Part shown: positions 55,235 to 63,030 of the stretch, piece after piece | Layout: the number at the start of each line of letters is the position of its first letter | How positions within the stretch are numbered: the stretch's first letter is position 1 | Source of the DNA: Bacillota bacterium | GTDB taxonomy: Bacteria > Bacillota > UBA994 | NCBI GenBank assembly: GCA_018333655.1 | Contig: JAGXTJ010000023.1 | Coordinates: 148,621-212,620 of the forward strand | Length of the DNA stretch: 64,000 nucleotides | Direction: 5' to 3' | Program-made: the position numbers and the translations under genes | Notes under the pieces: model-generated | Told to the model about the DNA's origin: nothing | Database searches by the model: none | What the model saw: the letters and a program-made list of their open reading frames with translations, nothing else

Positions 55235-55346
55235 CGGCGGTAGAGAAGCAGTTATCGCCCTCTTCTGGCGCGCAGGGCGAGTCCTAGGCACATTCTGCTC
55301 TGCTTTGGCGTATACTGTGGCGATATGTTGTGTGGGGGTGGTAGGT

Positions 55347-56330
55347 GTGCGTCCTCGTACTTCTAGCGAAGTATATGCCCTGCTTGAGTCAGGGCATATC
55401 AGTGTGTCTCAAGCGCTTAAATTTTTGCGAGACCTAGAGCTCCGTATCCCTGTGCAGGGTGCGGAGCCAGATAGTATCTCTCCAAATGCTGAACAAGGGG
55501 CAATCTCCCCCTCGCCATCATTGGAAGACGTACTGCTAGAGTTTAATTCTTTGATTGGCCTACAGGATATCAAAACCTTAGTAAGGGAAATGCAGGCCTT
55601 TATACATATTCAGAAGAGACGCCAGGAAGAGCGTCTGGTAACGGAACCCTTGGTCTTGCACATGATCTTTAAAGGTAACCCAGGCACGGGAAAGACCACA
55701 GTGGCACGACTCTTAGGTAAGATCTTGCGCCTAATGGGGGTGCTCGCCAAAGGGCACTTGATTGAGGTAGAGCGTGCCGATGTGGTGGGAGAGTATATAG
55801 GGCATACCGCGCAAAAGACGCGCGAGCAGATCAAGAAGGCCCTAGGGGGCATCCTATTTATTGATGAAGCCTACGCTTTGGCACGGGGTGGGGAGAAAGA
55901 CTTTGGCAAGGAAGCGATAGATACCTTAGTTAAAAGCATGGAAGACCACAAAGATAATCTAGTGGTCATCTTGGCTGGCTACCGCCGTGAGATGGAAGAC
56001 TTCCTCAAGACAAACCCAGGGCTAAATTCTCGCTTCCCCATTCATGTCGACTTCAAAGACTACTGCATCGATGAACTGCTCGAAATTGCCGCGCATTTGC
56101 TGGACAAAAAACAGTATCGCCTGAGCACAGGGTCTGTGGCCAAGCTTGGCGCTATCTTGTCGCAGCAATTGCACAGCGACCGCGAAAACTTCGGCAACGC
56201 CCGCCTAGTGCGAAACCTCATAGAGCGAGGCATCCGCAAGCAGGCCCTGCGGCTCTTTAAGAAAGAACGGTCGTCACGCGACGAACTGATGCTCATTTTG
56301 CCGCAAGATATTAAAGAGGAAGAAGAGTAA
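55347..56330 (+). CDS. spoVK: Stage V sporulation protein K (CbxX/CfqX-type AAA ATPase)
   Basis: A 327-residue AAA ATPase with an N-terminal helical region, LIGLQDIKTLVREMQAFI, Walker A GNPGTGKTTVARLL and Walker B GGILFIDEAYAL, then LAGYRREMEDFLKTNPGLNSRFP. It matches SpoVK of the CbbX/CfqX group, needed for spore maturation in Bacillus. The start is uncertain: GTG 55347 has GGGGTGG upstream, while GTG 55332 and TTG 55305 are in frame. GTATACTGT at about 55307 resembles a sigma-E -10 but lacks a clear -35. Confidence 0.88.
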   Translation: MRPRTSSEVYALLESGHISVSQALKFLRDLELRIPVQGAEPDSISPNAEQGAISPSPSLEDVLLEFNSLIGLQDIKTLVREMQAFIHIQKRRQEERLVTEPLVLHMIFKGNPGTGKTTVARLLGKILRLMGVLAKGHLIEVERADVVGEYIGHTAQKTREQIKKALGGILFIDEAYALARGGEKDFGKEAIDTLVKSMEDHKDNLVVILAGYRREMEDFLKTNPGLNSRFPIHVDFKDYCIDELLEIAAHLLDKKQYRLSTGSVAKLGAILSQQLHSDRENFGNARLVRNLIERGIRKQALRLFKKERSSRDELMLILPQDIKEEEE

Positions 56331-56365
56331 AGTGTGGGGCCAGTGGCATGGGGAGACGATTTCAA

Positions 56366-56470
56366 CCACAGAGTACACAGTTCCTCTGTGACCTCTGTGA
56401 CCTCTGTGGTTAAAAAAGTTCCCCTTCCTCGTCTAACCTCCAATTTCCAACCTCCAACCTCCAACCTTGC
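56366..56470 (+). repeat. Tandem simple repeats (CCTCTGTGA and CCTCCAA units)
   Basis: ACCTCTGTG occurs three times in a row, flanked by an inverted partner AACCACAGAG, so the block folds back on itself. Next comes a run of CCTCCAA-type units. Such intergenic stretches occur in many bacterial genomes and give rise to spurious ORFs on both strands. Confidence 0.8.
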
Positions 56471-56758
56471 GCCAACCAGACTAAGAAAATTCCCCACCGG
56501 TGCCTGGGGAAAAAGCCTTGCAAAACTGGGGAAATTCCTATTGCAAAAAACACCTATCCCCTTTGTTGAGTGTCGAGGGGGATTAATGGTCCCATACCCC
56601 CACTTTGCCCTCTGGCAAGGTGGGGGTTATTTGACGCTTACGGGTTTTGCTCCCTTGGCGTTTTGCGTTCCTAACGCCTTTTGCTTAAAGTTTTCTCCAC
56701 CAGTTTTTCGGAAGCCCTTTACGAACAACTCTGCGGCGGGTGGTTTCCTAAGAAGTTC
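56471..56758 (+). other. Non-coding stretch with hairpins
   Basis: No supported gene. A 13-bp hairpin with one wobble lies at 56597-56626 (CCCCCACTTTGCC with GGCAAGGTGGGGG, loop CTCT), followed by TTATTTG, and could terminate transcription. A weaker GGCGTT/AACGCC hairpin followed by TTTT lies at 56657-56682. Confidence 0.6.
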
Positions 56759-56783
56759 ATGTGACAGCTCTGAGTTGTCACAT
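56759..56783 (+). promoter_or_regulatory. Palindrome next to a strong promoter
   Basis: ATGTGACA (56759-56766) and TGTCACAT (56776-56783), 9 bases apart, end 6 bases before a perfect -35 element. The layout is that of an operator; the binder is unknown. Confidence 0.5.
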
Positions 56784-56789
56784 ATATCC

Positions 56790-56818
56790 TTGACATACAG
56801 GAGAGGTGGCGATAAAGT
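56790..56818 (+). promoter_or_regulatory. Sigma-A promoter before the secreted-protein gene
   Basis: TTGACA at 56790-56795, 17 bases, then TAAAGT at 56813-56818. A transcript would have a leader of about 90 bases before the ATG at 56915. Confidence 0.6.
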
Positions 56819-56914
56819 AAGATGTGGCAATAACTGCTAAATATTAGGTCGGAAGGAGGACTGGAGAGAGCTTGCGGTAATTGCCGAAAAAATGACGGAG
56901 GAGGATGAATTTCT

Positions 56915-57346
56915 ATGGTGGCAGGCAAAGGTCTTTGGCTCACGAATAGACCTGCGAAACGTCTAGTTTTTGTAGTGCTGTGTTGTTTGCTGCTGGTATC
57001 TGTTTTTGCTGGGCTTACTTTCTCCGCTCCGGCTGACCTTACGCCTGAAATGGCCATTCTAGGGCCGTATGTTCAGACTTATGACCTTGATGCTCTACAG
57101 TGGGAATTTCCCTTTACTTTGGTCGGGTTTGGCCCAGGTGCTCGTACAGCTCGCTTGGCAGAGTTTAGTATTGACGGGCACGACTTGCTGAGAAATGTCC
57201 CCATGCCGCAAAGAACCATGACCGTTCATCGGTTGGATGACGAAATCAGCCGCGCAGCGTTTAGGGACTGGAACAATTATCGCCGGCGGGCATCAGTCCT
57301 GCGTGTGCGCAATGACGAGCGAGTTTATCTATCCGCCGCCGAGTAA
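56915..57346 (+). CDS. Secreted protein of unknown function
   Basis: I do not recognise a family. The 143-residue product starts with a signal peptide: basic residues up to RPAKR, a hydrophobic core LVFVVLCCLLLVSVFAGLTF, and a possible cleavage after SAPA (about residue 40). The mature part has about 100 residues and ends in an Arg-rich stretch (RDWNNYRRRASVLRVRNDERVYL). ATG 56915 has GGAGGAGG 9-16 bases upstream. It lies between a strong promoter and an XRE-TPR regulator gene in the same direction. It might also be a truncated larger protein. Confidence 0.55.
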   Translation: MVAGKGLWLTNRPAKRLVFVVLCCLLLVSVFAGLTFSAPADLTPEMAILGPYVQTYDLDALQWEFPFTLVGFGPGARTARLAEFSIDGHDLLRNVPMPQRTMTVHRLDDEISRAAFRDWNNYRRRASVLRVRNDERVYLSAAE

Positions 57347-57391
57347 ACGCTGTGGCCCATCGCCGCACCGATAATTAGGAGGTTGCCAAGG

Positions 57392-57439
57392 TTGTTTCCT
57401 CAATCGGCAATCCCGTGCCCGTCAGTGGTAACAGGATAA
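57392..57439 (+). CDS. Possible 15-residue micro-ORF before the XRE-TPR gene
   Basis: A TTG codon 9 bases after AGGAGG (57377-57382) opens a frame of 15 codons (MFPQSAIPCPSVVTG). It lies between the secreted-protein gene and the XRE-TPR regulator. There is no other support for it being expressed. Confidence 0.15.
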   Translation: MFPQSAIPCPSVVTG

Positions 57440-57512
57440 GGCACTTGTGGGGGCGAATACGACGGGAAGGCGTAGCGGCGAAAGGCAAGCCGCTAAAGAG
57501 GGAGGCGATTTC

Positions 57513-58790
57513 ATGCTCGGGCAGCGCGTTAAGCAGGCGCGATTAGCGAAGGGCCTCACCCAGGCAGAACTGGCCCACGGCAAGTTTTCACGATCCTACA
57601 TTGGGGCTATCGAAAGAGGCAGAATCAAACCTTCGGCGGAGAATCTAGCTGTAATTGCCGAGTTCTTAGGGCAGCCGCTCCTGTACTTCATGCCACAAGC
57701 GCAAGAGGAGGCAGAGACTAAGTTGTTGGTACTGCTAAACGAGGTGAAGGCTCTGCTAGCGGTAAAGGAATTTGATCAGGCTAGGGCCATGTTTGAGGAA
57801 TGTAGCGATTTCGACAGTAGTCAAGTTGCTCCTCTAGTACAGGGGCTCTACTTTGAAGCAAAGGCCAATATTGAGGCCTCTGACAAGATGTTGCTTAGAG
57901 CGGTTGACACATTTAAGGTTGCTGCACAAGCATATGAGTTAGTTGGCCAGACTCTGGACGCTTGGAGATGTACATTTAGTGCAGCTATGGCTCTTTACCA
58001 CTGTGGCCAACTAAGCTATGCGGTGTTCATGGCGCTTGAATCGTTAGGTCATTTGAAGAATGCGCCCGAGCACGAAGATGAGCTCAGTAAGACACACTAC
58101 CTAGTCGGCAGCTGCTACACCACACTCGGCAACTGTGGTGCGGCGAGTGCCCACTTTGCGTTAGCCGAAGAAGTCGGGAGCTTAGGTGCAGCGCTTGGGG
58201 TTAAGGCGCTGATTGCCAAGGCCAGTTGCCTTGCTCGGCAAGGCAACTGGCCTGCGGCCTTGGTGGATGCTCAAAGAGCGGCGGCACTATCTGATCAGCT
58301 TGTCGCCAGCGAGCTTAAGGCCGAAGCCTTGATTGGGGCAGCTGTTTGCTTGATCAGCCTGCAAGATACGCTAGGTGCCCAGCGAATGTTATCTGAGCTG
58401 CTAGAGCTGCCACAAATCGGTATAGCGACTAAGCGCAAAGCCTACAGGGAGGTACTGCTTGCGTTGAGTGAGCTCCCTGACCACTGTGAAACCTTTCTTT
58501 ACGAAGACGCATTACAGGGATTGATGTTAAAACCTGATGACACCACTCTAGAGTGGGAGCAGCTTAAAGACAAGTGGGCACTGACGAAGTGCCGGCTGCG
58601 CCGCGCCCCGCTTTGTGCCGAAAGTACAGTCAGCTCCTTTAGTCAGAGCTTTACCAGCCTCGAGCGCTACCGCGATGCCGCCGATGTCCTTGTCTTCGGC
58701 GCTAAACTACTAGAGCAGCAAGAAGAACACCGCGCGGCTTTACTACTTATGAAGCGTGCGTGCAATTTACTGATAGGCAGGCCTCAGTAG
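57513..58790 (+). CDS. XRE-family regulator with TPR-like repeats
   Basis: A 425-residue cytoplasmic regulator. An Xre helix-turn-helix spans about residues 5-58 (VKQARLAKGLTQAELAHGKFSRSYIGAIERGRIKPSAENLAVIAEFL). The remaining 360 residues are helical repeats with TPR-like spacing, such as KEFDQARAMFEE, LSKTHYLVGSCYTTLGNCGAASAHFALAEE and CLARQGNWPAALVDAQRAAALS. The layout resembles peptide-sensing regulators of the RRNPP type, but no peptide gene is proven. ATG 57513 has GAGGGAGG 7 bases upstream. A TAGCGGC/GCCGCTA hairpin (57473-57495) lies in its leader. Confidence 0.85.
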   Translation: MLGQRVKQARLAKGLTQAELAHGKFSRSYIGAIERGRIKPSAENLAVIAEFLGQPLLYFMPQAQEEAETKLLVLLNEVKALLAVKEFDQARAMFEECSDFDSSQVAPLVQGLYFEAKANIEASDKMLLRAVDTFKVAAQAYELVGQTLDAWRCTFSAAMALYHCGQLSYAVFMALESLGHLKNAPEHEDELSKTHYLVGSCYTTLGNCGAASAHFALAEEVGSLGAALGVKALIAKASCLARQGNWPAALVDAQRAAALSDQLVASELKAEALIGAAVCLISLQDTLGAQRMLSELLELPQIGIATKRKAYREVLLALSELPDHCETFLYEDALQGLMLKPDDTTLEWEQLKDKWALTKCRLRRAPLCAESTVSSFSQSFTSLERYRDAADVLVFGAKLLEQQEEHRAALLLMKRACNLLIGRPQ

Positions 58791-58819
58791 ACACGCTCTA
58801 CTATCATGTCCTTGTGATA

Positions 58820-58869
58820 CTTCCATCCATCGCTTACAATTTATTTGACATGTAGAATTCGGATGGAAG
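58820..58869 (+). repeat. Inverted repeat after the XRE-TPR gene
   Basis: CTTCCATCC (58820-58828) and GGATGGAAG (58861-58869) are perfect 9-bp arms 32 bases apart. They could be remains of an element end next to the hairpin block that follows. Confidence 0.4.
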
Positions 58870-58918
58870 CGAGGTGTGATTAATGGGGCCCTAGTTCTAT
58901 TGCAGAAAACACCCTGCC

Positions 58919-59040
58919 TAAGCCGTAAGAGCAAACTGTGATTCGCGAGTAGCTGAGTCCGACAGCAACTCGGGGTCAGGCCGTGAGTGCGATGAACCCC
59001 GAAAACAAGCACCCCTCCCAAGCTCTTGGCTTGGAAGGGG
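58919..59040 (+). mobile_element. Possible 3' remnant of an IS605/IS607-type tnpB with omega-RNA-like hairpins
   Basis: Three consecutive hairpins: GAGTAGCTG/CAGCAACTC (58947-58971), GGGGT/ACCCC (58972-59000), and a 12-bp stem CCCCTCCCAAGC/GCTTGGAAGGGG (59012-59040). The frame through 58990 reads VSAMNPENKHPSQA and another reads SGSGRECDEPRKQAP; both are reminiscent of the low-complexity tails seen at the ends of tnpB genes, whose 3' part encodes the guide-scaffold RNA. No TnpB catalytic domain is present. A HEARO-type RNA is an alternative. Identification is from pattern memory only. Confidence 0.35.
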
Positions 59041-59263
59041 CCTACTCTAAAAACGGACGGACTTATCACGCAGTCCGCCGTCCTATTTGTCGCACGGTCT
59101 ATTCGGCGTTCGTTTTGTCGGGGTTTTGCGACAAAAAAAACGTAGACTTAATGCCACAAAACTGGATGATGAGGAATTGCGGATTATGATGAAGGTGTTG
59201 GAGCGTTCGTATTTGTAGAAACGTGGGGGCGACGAAAGTACATCTACTTGTGATATATGCATA
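59041..59263 (+). other. Non-coding stretch with a possible gene fragment
   Basis: Contains an imperfect GGACGG/CCGTCC hairpin near 59055-59090 and a TTTTGTCG/CGACAAAA inverted repeat (59113-59136). A frame without start codon reads KKRRLNATKLDDEELRIMMK and ends at TAG 59216-59218; it looks protein-like and may be the 3' end of a lost gene. Confidence 0.4.
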
Positions 59264-59848
59264 ATGTTACGGATATGGGGGTGGGGTTCATTGCTGCCAT
59301 TCAACGGAAATGCGCCGATTAGCGAAAGCGATAAGCGGCTTGTCGAATCGCTATATGACAAGTATCACCGCCTAATGTTGTATGTCGCGAATCAGATGCT
59401 GGGTGACTATGCAATGGCGGAAGATGCCGTGTCGGAATCGCTCATCAAGATGATACGGCACCGGGAAAAATTACGTGATGTTTCCAGTTGTCAGACGAAG
59501 GCTTACATTATTAAGATAGTAAAAACCACTTCCCTTACACTTCTAACGCAGAAAGCATTGCGAAGTCTTGAGCCAGACGATTTGCTTGAAGATAGTCCAG
59601 AAGGGGGTATCAACGTGCTGAACGATTTGGTCGTGCAAGAGGGGTGCCATACCATAATGAAGGCGGTTCAGTCACTGCACAGTACGTTAAAAGATGTGGC
59701 GTACCTGAGCCTTGTCCACGAACTCAAGCATGATGAAATCGCCCACGCGCTAGATATTAGTGTGTCCGCATCTAAAAAGCGGTTATCTCGGGCAATGAGG
59801 GCTATAAAGAAAATCTTAGGTGGCGATAACGGTGTGAGAAATAGTTAA
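59264..59848 (+). CDS. RNA polymerase sigma-70 family (ECF-like) sigma factor
   Basis: A 194-residue sigma factor. Region 2 is ESLYDKYHRLMLYVANQMLGDYAMAEDAVSESLIKMIRH, and region 4 is SLHSTLKDVAYLSLVHELKHDEIAHALDISVSASKKRLSRAMRAIKKIL, a clear helix-turn-helix. Between them is a short linker, as in ECF factors. ATG 59264 lacks a good ribosome site; TTG 59291, behind GGGGGTGGGG, is a reasonable alternative giving 185 residues. The usual anti-sigma/DUF4179-type partner is not intact; a short fragment resembling the start of one follows. Confidence 0.85.
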   Translation: MLRIWGWGSLLPFNGNAPISESDKRLVESLYDKYHRLMLYVANQMLGDYAMAEDAVSESLIKMIRHREKLRDVSSCQTKAYIIKIVKTTSLTLLTQKALRSLEPDDLLEDSPEGGINVLNDLVVQEGCHTIMKAVQSLHSTLKDVAYLSLVHELKHDEIAHALDISVSASKKRLSRAMRAIKKILGGDNGVRNS

Positions 59849-59852
59849 CTAA

Positions 59853-59915
59853 AGAAACGAGCGGATATTTGACGTTCTGCTTAAAGCAGCGCCCAGCAAT
59901 GAGGAACTTAAATAG
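59853..59915 (+). pseudogene. Possible remnant of the sigma factor's partner gene
   Basis: Twenty codons without a start, reading RNERIFDVLLKAAPSNEELK, then TAG. Partner proteins of clostridial sigma factors of this kind often begin with a similar NxxIFDxLLKxA segment. The rest of the gene is gone. The call rests on this short likeness and the position 4 bases after the sigma gene. Confidence 0.3.
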
Positions 59916-60232
59916 ATATAACCGTACGCTGGATCACTAAGCAAAAAAGCACAAGCGGTTATCAACGGGGGGCTTGGAGTCATTCACACAAGGTAAACCC
60001 TGCGGGTGCTGGCGAGGACTGCCGCCGTCTTATGCGTGGTGTTGGGCTTAAACAAAAGTGTCCTCATGGCAACTCCGGCATCTCGCAACCTTATACTCAA
60101 CTTCTTAATTGCTATTCGGCATGACCCTGTTGCCATTGATTTTGGTTTTGGGGTTGTGCACATAGTGAGGATGACCATGATACTGTCTTTAGGTATGCCT
60201 CAGAAGGCTTTGAGTTGATTAACAGGCCAACA
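59916..60232 (+). other. Decayed stretch, no intact gene
   Basis: Short open frames on both strands, none with family likeness. Near 60120-60180 one + frame (HDPVAIDFGFGVVH) seems to continue in another frame (SEDDHDTVFRYASEGFELIN), suggesting a frameshifted old gene that runs into the small ORF at 60233. Confidence 0.45.
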
Positions 60233-60394
60233 ATGGAAACTATGACAGCTTGCTTTAACTACCACCTTCAATACATCAATCGTATTAGTCATGGCGTAAA
60301 TTTACATGAAACGGCGGCAAATAGGGTATCTAAGAAGTTTTGGGGAAAGTATGTCACCAAAACCTATCTCCGACTGTTATATGTGCACGAGTGA
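60233..60394 (+). CDS. Small ORF of unknown function, possibly the end of a broken gene
   Basis: Fifty-three codons from ATG 60233 (METMTACFNYHLQYINRISH...), ending at TGA 60392-60394. The same frame is open upstream to about 60145 and stays protein-like, so it may be the 3' part of a gene whose 5' part is frameshifted. There is no recognisable ribosome site. It overlaps the next start (GTGA). Confidence 0.35.
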   Translation: METMTACFNYHLQYINRISHGVNLHETAANRVSKKFWGKYVTKTYLRLLYVHE

Positions 60395-60717
60395 AAAATA
60401 TAACGAGAAATGGAGTGAAGTTATCGTTAAAAGGTAGCTATATAGCTTTGCCTAATCCTGCCGGTGCTGGCGTCTTCTGCTGTGACCTCAAAGGCATATG
60501 GCGGGAACACGGGCGCTCGACAAGCAATTCAGCCGGTCCAAATGCACGACCACACACATTGCCGCATGGTGAAAAATTGATGGTGCGGTTTTTGGATTTG
60601 GTAACGCCCGCATTTTGTGGTCAGAGCAGCTACTATCACCTAGCGCTCACGGCGAAGGTGTTCCGAGGCGGAACCAGCGAAACGGTTTCGTTTACCAGAA
60701 CTTCATGGGCCATTTAA
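60391..60717 (+). CDS. Hypothetical protein
   Basis: I do not recognise this 108-residue product (MKNITRNGVKLSLKGSYIAL...). It seems beta-rich with Gly/Ser/Thr-rich stretches and has no signal peptide or membrane segment. GTG 60391 overlaps the stop of the preceding ORF; the frame is also open back to a TTG at 60340. Base composition is more A+T rich than the core genome. It precedes the amidase gene by 114 bases. Confidence 0.45.
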   Translation: MKNITRNGVKLSLKGSYIALPNPAGAGVFCCDLKGIWREHGRSTSNSAGPNARPHTLPHGEKLMVRFLDLVTPAFCGQSSYYHLALTAKVFRGGTSETVSFTRTSWAI

Positions 60718-60831
60718 TTGCCCTCGCATGAATGCAATTACTCTGGGAAGATTATTTATGATAACTATGAGAAATCGATTTACCAAGAAAACGCATAGCT
60801 TTCATCACTAAATTTGTAAAGGAGATGTTTT

Positions 60832-61581
60832 ATGTTAAGCGTCAATGTGCCACTAGGCAACTTCAGTCCGGGAAGGCTAGCAGGTACTCCCAACATACCA
60901 GATATGCTAGTTGTGCATACTTCTGGTAATACCACGCAGAGCGCAATAAATACTATAACAAACCCATCTTCTGGTGTGTCCTATCATTTTATAATCGCCG
61001 CTAATGGGGCAATAACGAGAGCTGTTGGTATTCGTGATACAGCCCACGCAAATGGGACGGGGAGCGGAAATCTGCATCACACACTTTCGACGAATCATAT
61101 TGTCCGTTCAAGGCCTGTAAATGCAAATAACTATACCATAAGCATTGCATTTGGTGGTATGAACTTGAATGCAGGGCACTTAACACAAGCACAAATTAAC
61201 TCCTGCGCTAGTCTTATGAATGGTTTGCGTGCAGAGATATTCACGATTTGGGGGACTTGGACTGATTTTTGGAGAACAAACTTTGTAGGTCACAATGAGG
61301 TGAAACCGCGTATGAGGGATGGGACGGTACGTCATTGCCCTCAATGGAGTACGGCTGTTCCATTCCCGTATACTACCATACTTGATCTGTTCCATAGTCA
61401 GCCTATACTCCTGCCCTTTAGCGCTAATGAACCGATTATCGTAGGCAAGGCGACAAGTGAAGAAGGTGATTTATCTTACTCATCTTATTACGACTCGGAG
61501 ATTTATGATATTGTTCATGGGTCGTCAGATGATAAGTGGACAGAAGGTTGTTTTTGCACCAACAACACTCGTCATCCATAA
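60832..61581 (+). CDS. N-acetylmuramoyl-L-alanine amidase (Amidase_2/PGRP fold)
   Basis: A 249-residue protein with a zinc amidase domain over about residues 20-180. Likely zinc ligands are the His in DMLVVHTSGN, the His in FVGHNEVKPRMRDG and the Cys in RHCPQWS; SSGVSYHFIIAANGAITRAV fits the fold. There is no signal peptide, so it may act like a phage-type endolysin or be released by lysis. The last 60 residues are acidic and unknown. ATG 60832 has AAAGGAG 9 bases upstream. The gene is A+T rich compared with the core and sits among remnants, suggesting acquisition by transfer. Confidence 0.85.
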   Translation: MLSVNVPLGNFSPGRLAGTPNIPDMLVVHTSGNTTQSAINTITNPSSGVSYHFIIAANGAITRAVGIRDTAHANGTGSGNLHHTLSTNHIVRSRPVNANNYTISIAFGGMNLNAGHLTQAQINSCASLMNGLRAEIFTIWGTWTDFWRTNFVGHNEVKPRMRDGTVRHCPQWSTAVPFPYTTILDLFHSQPILLPFSANEPIIVGKATSEEGDLSYSSYYDSEIYDIVHGSSDDKWTEGCFCTNNTRHP

Positions 61582-61639
61582 AATGGGTGACGAGTGCATG
61601 ACGTGACGAGTAGACAAGAGGGAGGTTTCGGCGACGATA

Positions 61640-62629
61640 ATGCGACATGCAGGGAGGTTGCTTGGAGGCACAATAGCCCTTTTGATTTTAGGCATATGGA
61701 TAACGGGGTTCGGAATACACAGCAATGATGTAGACTCTGGCGATGCGAACCAGAATATTAAGGTGACCACCGAGGAAATGTTGGAGATGTCCCTTAGATA
61801 TGGGATATCGCAAACGAGGTATTTTGACCTCTTTGAGCCTGCCGATGTCTTTGACGATAGCCTGTCTCGCAAAGACGAAATAATAAGTCTATTCTTAAGC
61901 CGCTTTCATGCTCATGTTTCATTCGATGAGGAAGGAAGTGCAAATACAGGTGGCGTGTGGATATTCATCCCAAAGAATAACGTAACTGCTTTACGATATG
62001 TTGAAATCGACCATAGGGCTGATAAATACGGCAATCATTTCTTTGAATCGGCGATACTTTTTGAACTTGAGTACCTCAAAAAGGAAACGCCTCTTGTAAT
62101 ATCCGAAGCAGGTGCGCAATGGGCATTTCCAACAAGAGGAATTTCATTCGTGGACTCGGACGGTTTGAGGAGATTGCTAGGTGTTGGCAGGCAATTTAGC
62201 GGTTATGGCCCAGAAAGTTTTCTTGTTGAACTTCAAAGCAACCCTCCAACAATTTATTGATAGCCTCTCGGCATTCGTTGAGGTCGATGGGGCAAGGTTT
62301 TGTTTGAAAAGCATCCATGGTAGTAGAGATTCCAGCAAAAAAACCATTGTTGGGTGCCTAGGTATTGAGAAGATTAGCGAAATTGCTTGGAGTTATGATG
62401 TTGCGTCCGCCATTCATTGGGAACCGAAATTAGCGGTGATTATGGCTATGCCTTTCATCGCTTTTATTTGTTTGATACCGGATTGAACATCGCCGTAAAC
62501 GAAAGCGGCAACATCATGGCGGCAACCGTTCTGTATAGGCAAGATAATCAGCGTCTTTTTTGTTTTAACGGAATTGATGGCACTGCCACATACGATGATG
62601 TGGCGGGTGTGAACGCTTTTAGAACGTAA
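61640..62629 (+). pseudogene. Frameshifted gene for a membrane-anchored protein of unknown function
   Basis: The first frame codes for 206 residues with an N-terminal membrane segment (LLGGTIALLILGIWITGFGI) and stops at 62258-62260. Reading continues in the +1 frame (QQFIDSLSAFVEVDGARFCL..., about 62245-62420) and then returns to the original frame (GDYGYAFHRFYLFDTGLNIAV..., to TAA 62629). Two compensating frameshifts would join one protein of about 328 residues. I recognise no family. If sequencing is right, the gene is broken; an error in a homopolymer is possible at each point. A GAGGGAGG site lies 14 bases before the ATG. Confidence 0.6.
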
Positions 62630-62761
62630 GCGTCAAACGTTGCACACCACCTCACCCATTTTCGCCAATTCCCGAAGAATGCCTGTGACATTTAGAAGCC
62701 CAATGTCCTTGCCACGACCGCACTTTCCGGCAAACAGCTCCACAAATTGTACTCACATATG

Positions 62762-62787
62762 AAAAAACCCCTGCGCAGGGCGGGGGC
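62762..62787 (-). terminator. Terminator of the IS66 transposase remnant
   Basis: On the minus strand a CCCT-GCGC-AGGG hairpin is followed by six T, just after the transposase stop codon. Confidence 0.6.
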
Positions 62788-62793
62788 CTAAGT

Positions 62794-63030
62794 TTATATT
62801 TGTTTTTTGCTTCTACACCTTGCTGGTAACTCTTTAGACCAGGGGAGCAATCGCTCGAGATTCTGTGGGTCTGAGATGTCCATGTTCGGCATCTCCTCGA
62901 AGAGGTACTCAAGGTATGTATATGGGTTAAGACCGTTCTCCTTTGCCGTCTCCACAATGCTGTAGATGGTGGCGCTAGCTTTCGCGCCGCGCGGGGCATT
63001 GCAAAACAACCAGCCTTTCCGGTTATGCTC
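62794..63030 (-). pseudogene. IS66 family transposase (TnpC), C-terminal fragment
   Basis: On the minus strand the frame reads EHNRKGWLFCNAPRGAKASA, then IYSIVETAKENGLNPYTYLEYLFEEMPN and ends RLLPWSKELPARCRSKKQI. This is the well-known C-terminal end of IS66 transposases (usually RKNWLFSNTPRGAKASA...). Only about 78 of some 500 residues remain. A TAA directly precedes the fragment, and the break coincides with a perfect hairpin (63017-63048). No tnpA or tnpB of IS66 is present. Confidence 0.88.

Noticed and set aside
56334..56840. A 168-codon + frame, and a minus-strand frame at 56060-56497.
   Set aside because: Both run through the simple tandem repeats; the peptide is low-complexity and there is no ribosome site. 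Treated as spurious.
58870..59040. Considered tmRNA, 6S RNA, SRP RNA or RNase P RNA for the hairpin block.
   Set aside because: None of the conserved sequence cores of those RNAs is present; the tnpB/omega-RNA or HEARO idea fits better, though weakly.
60006..60218. A 70-codon + frame with hydrophobic stretches.
   Set aside because: No ribosome site and no likeness; part of a decayed stretch where the better frame changes near 60150.
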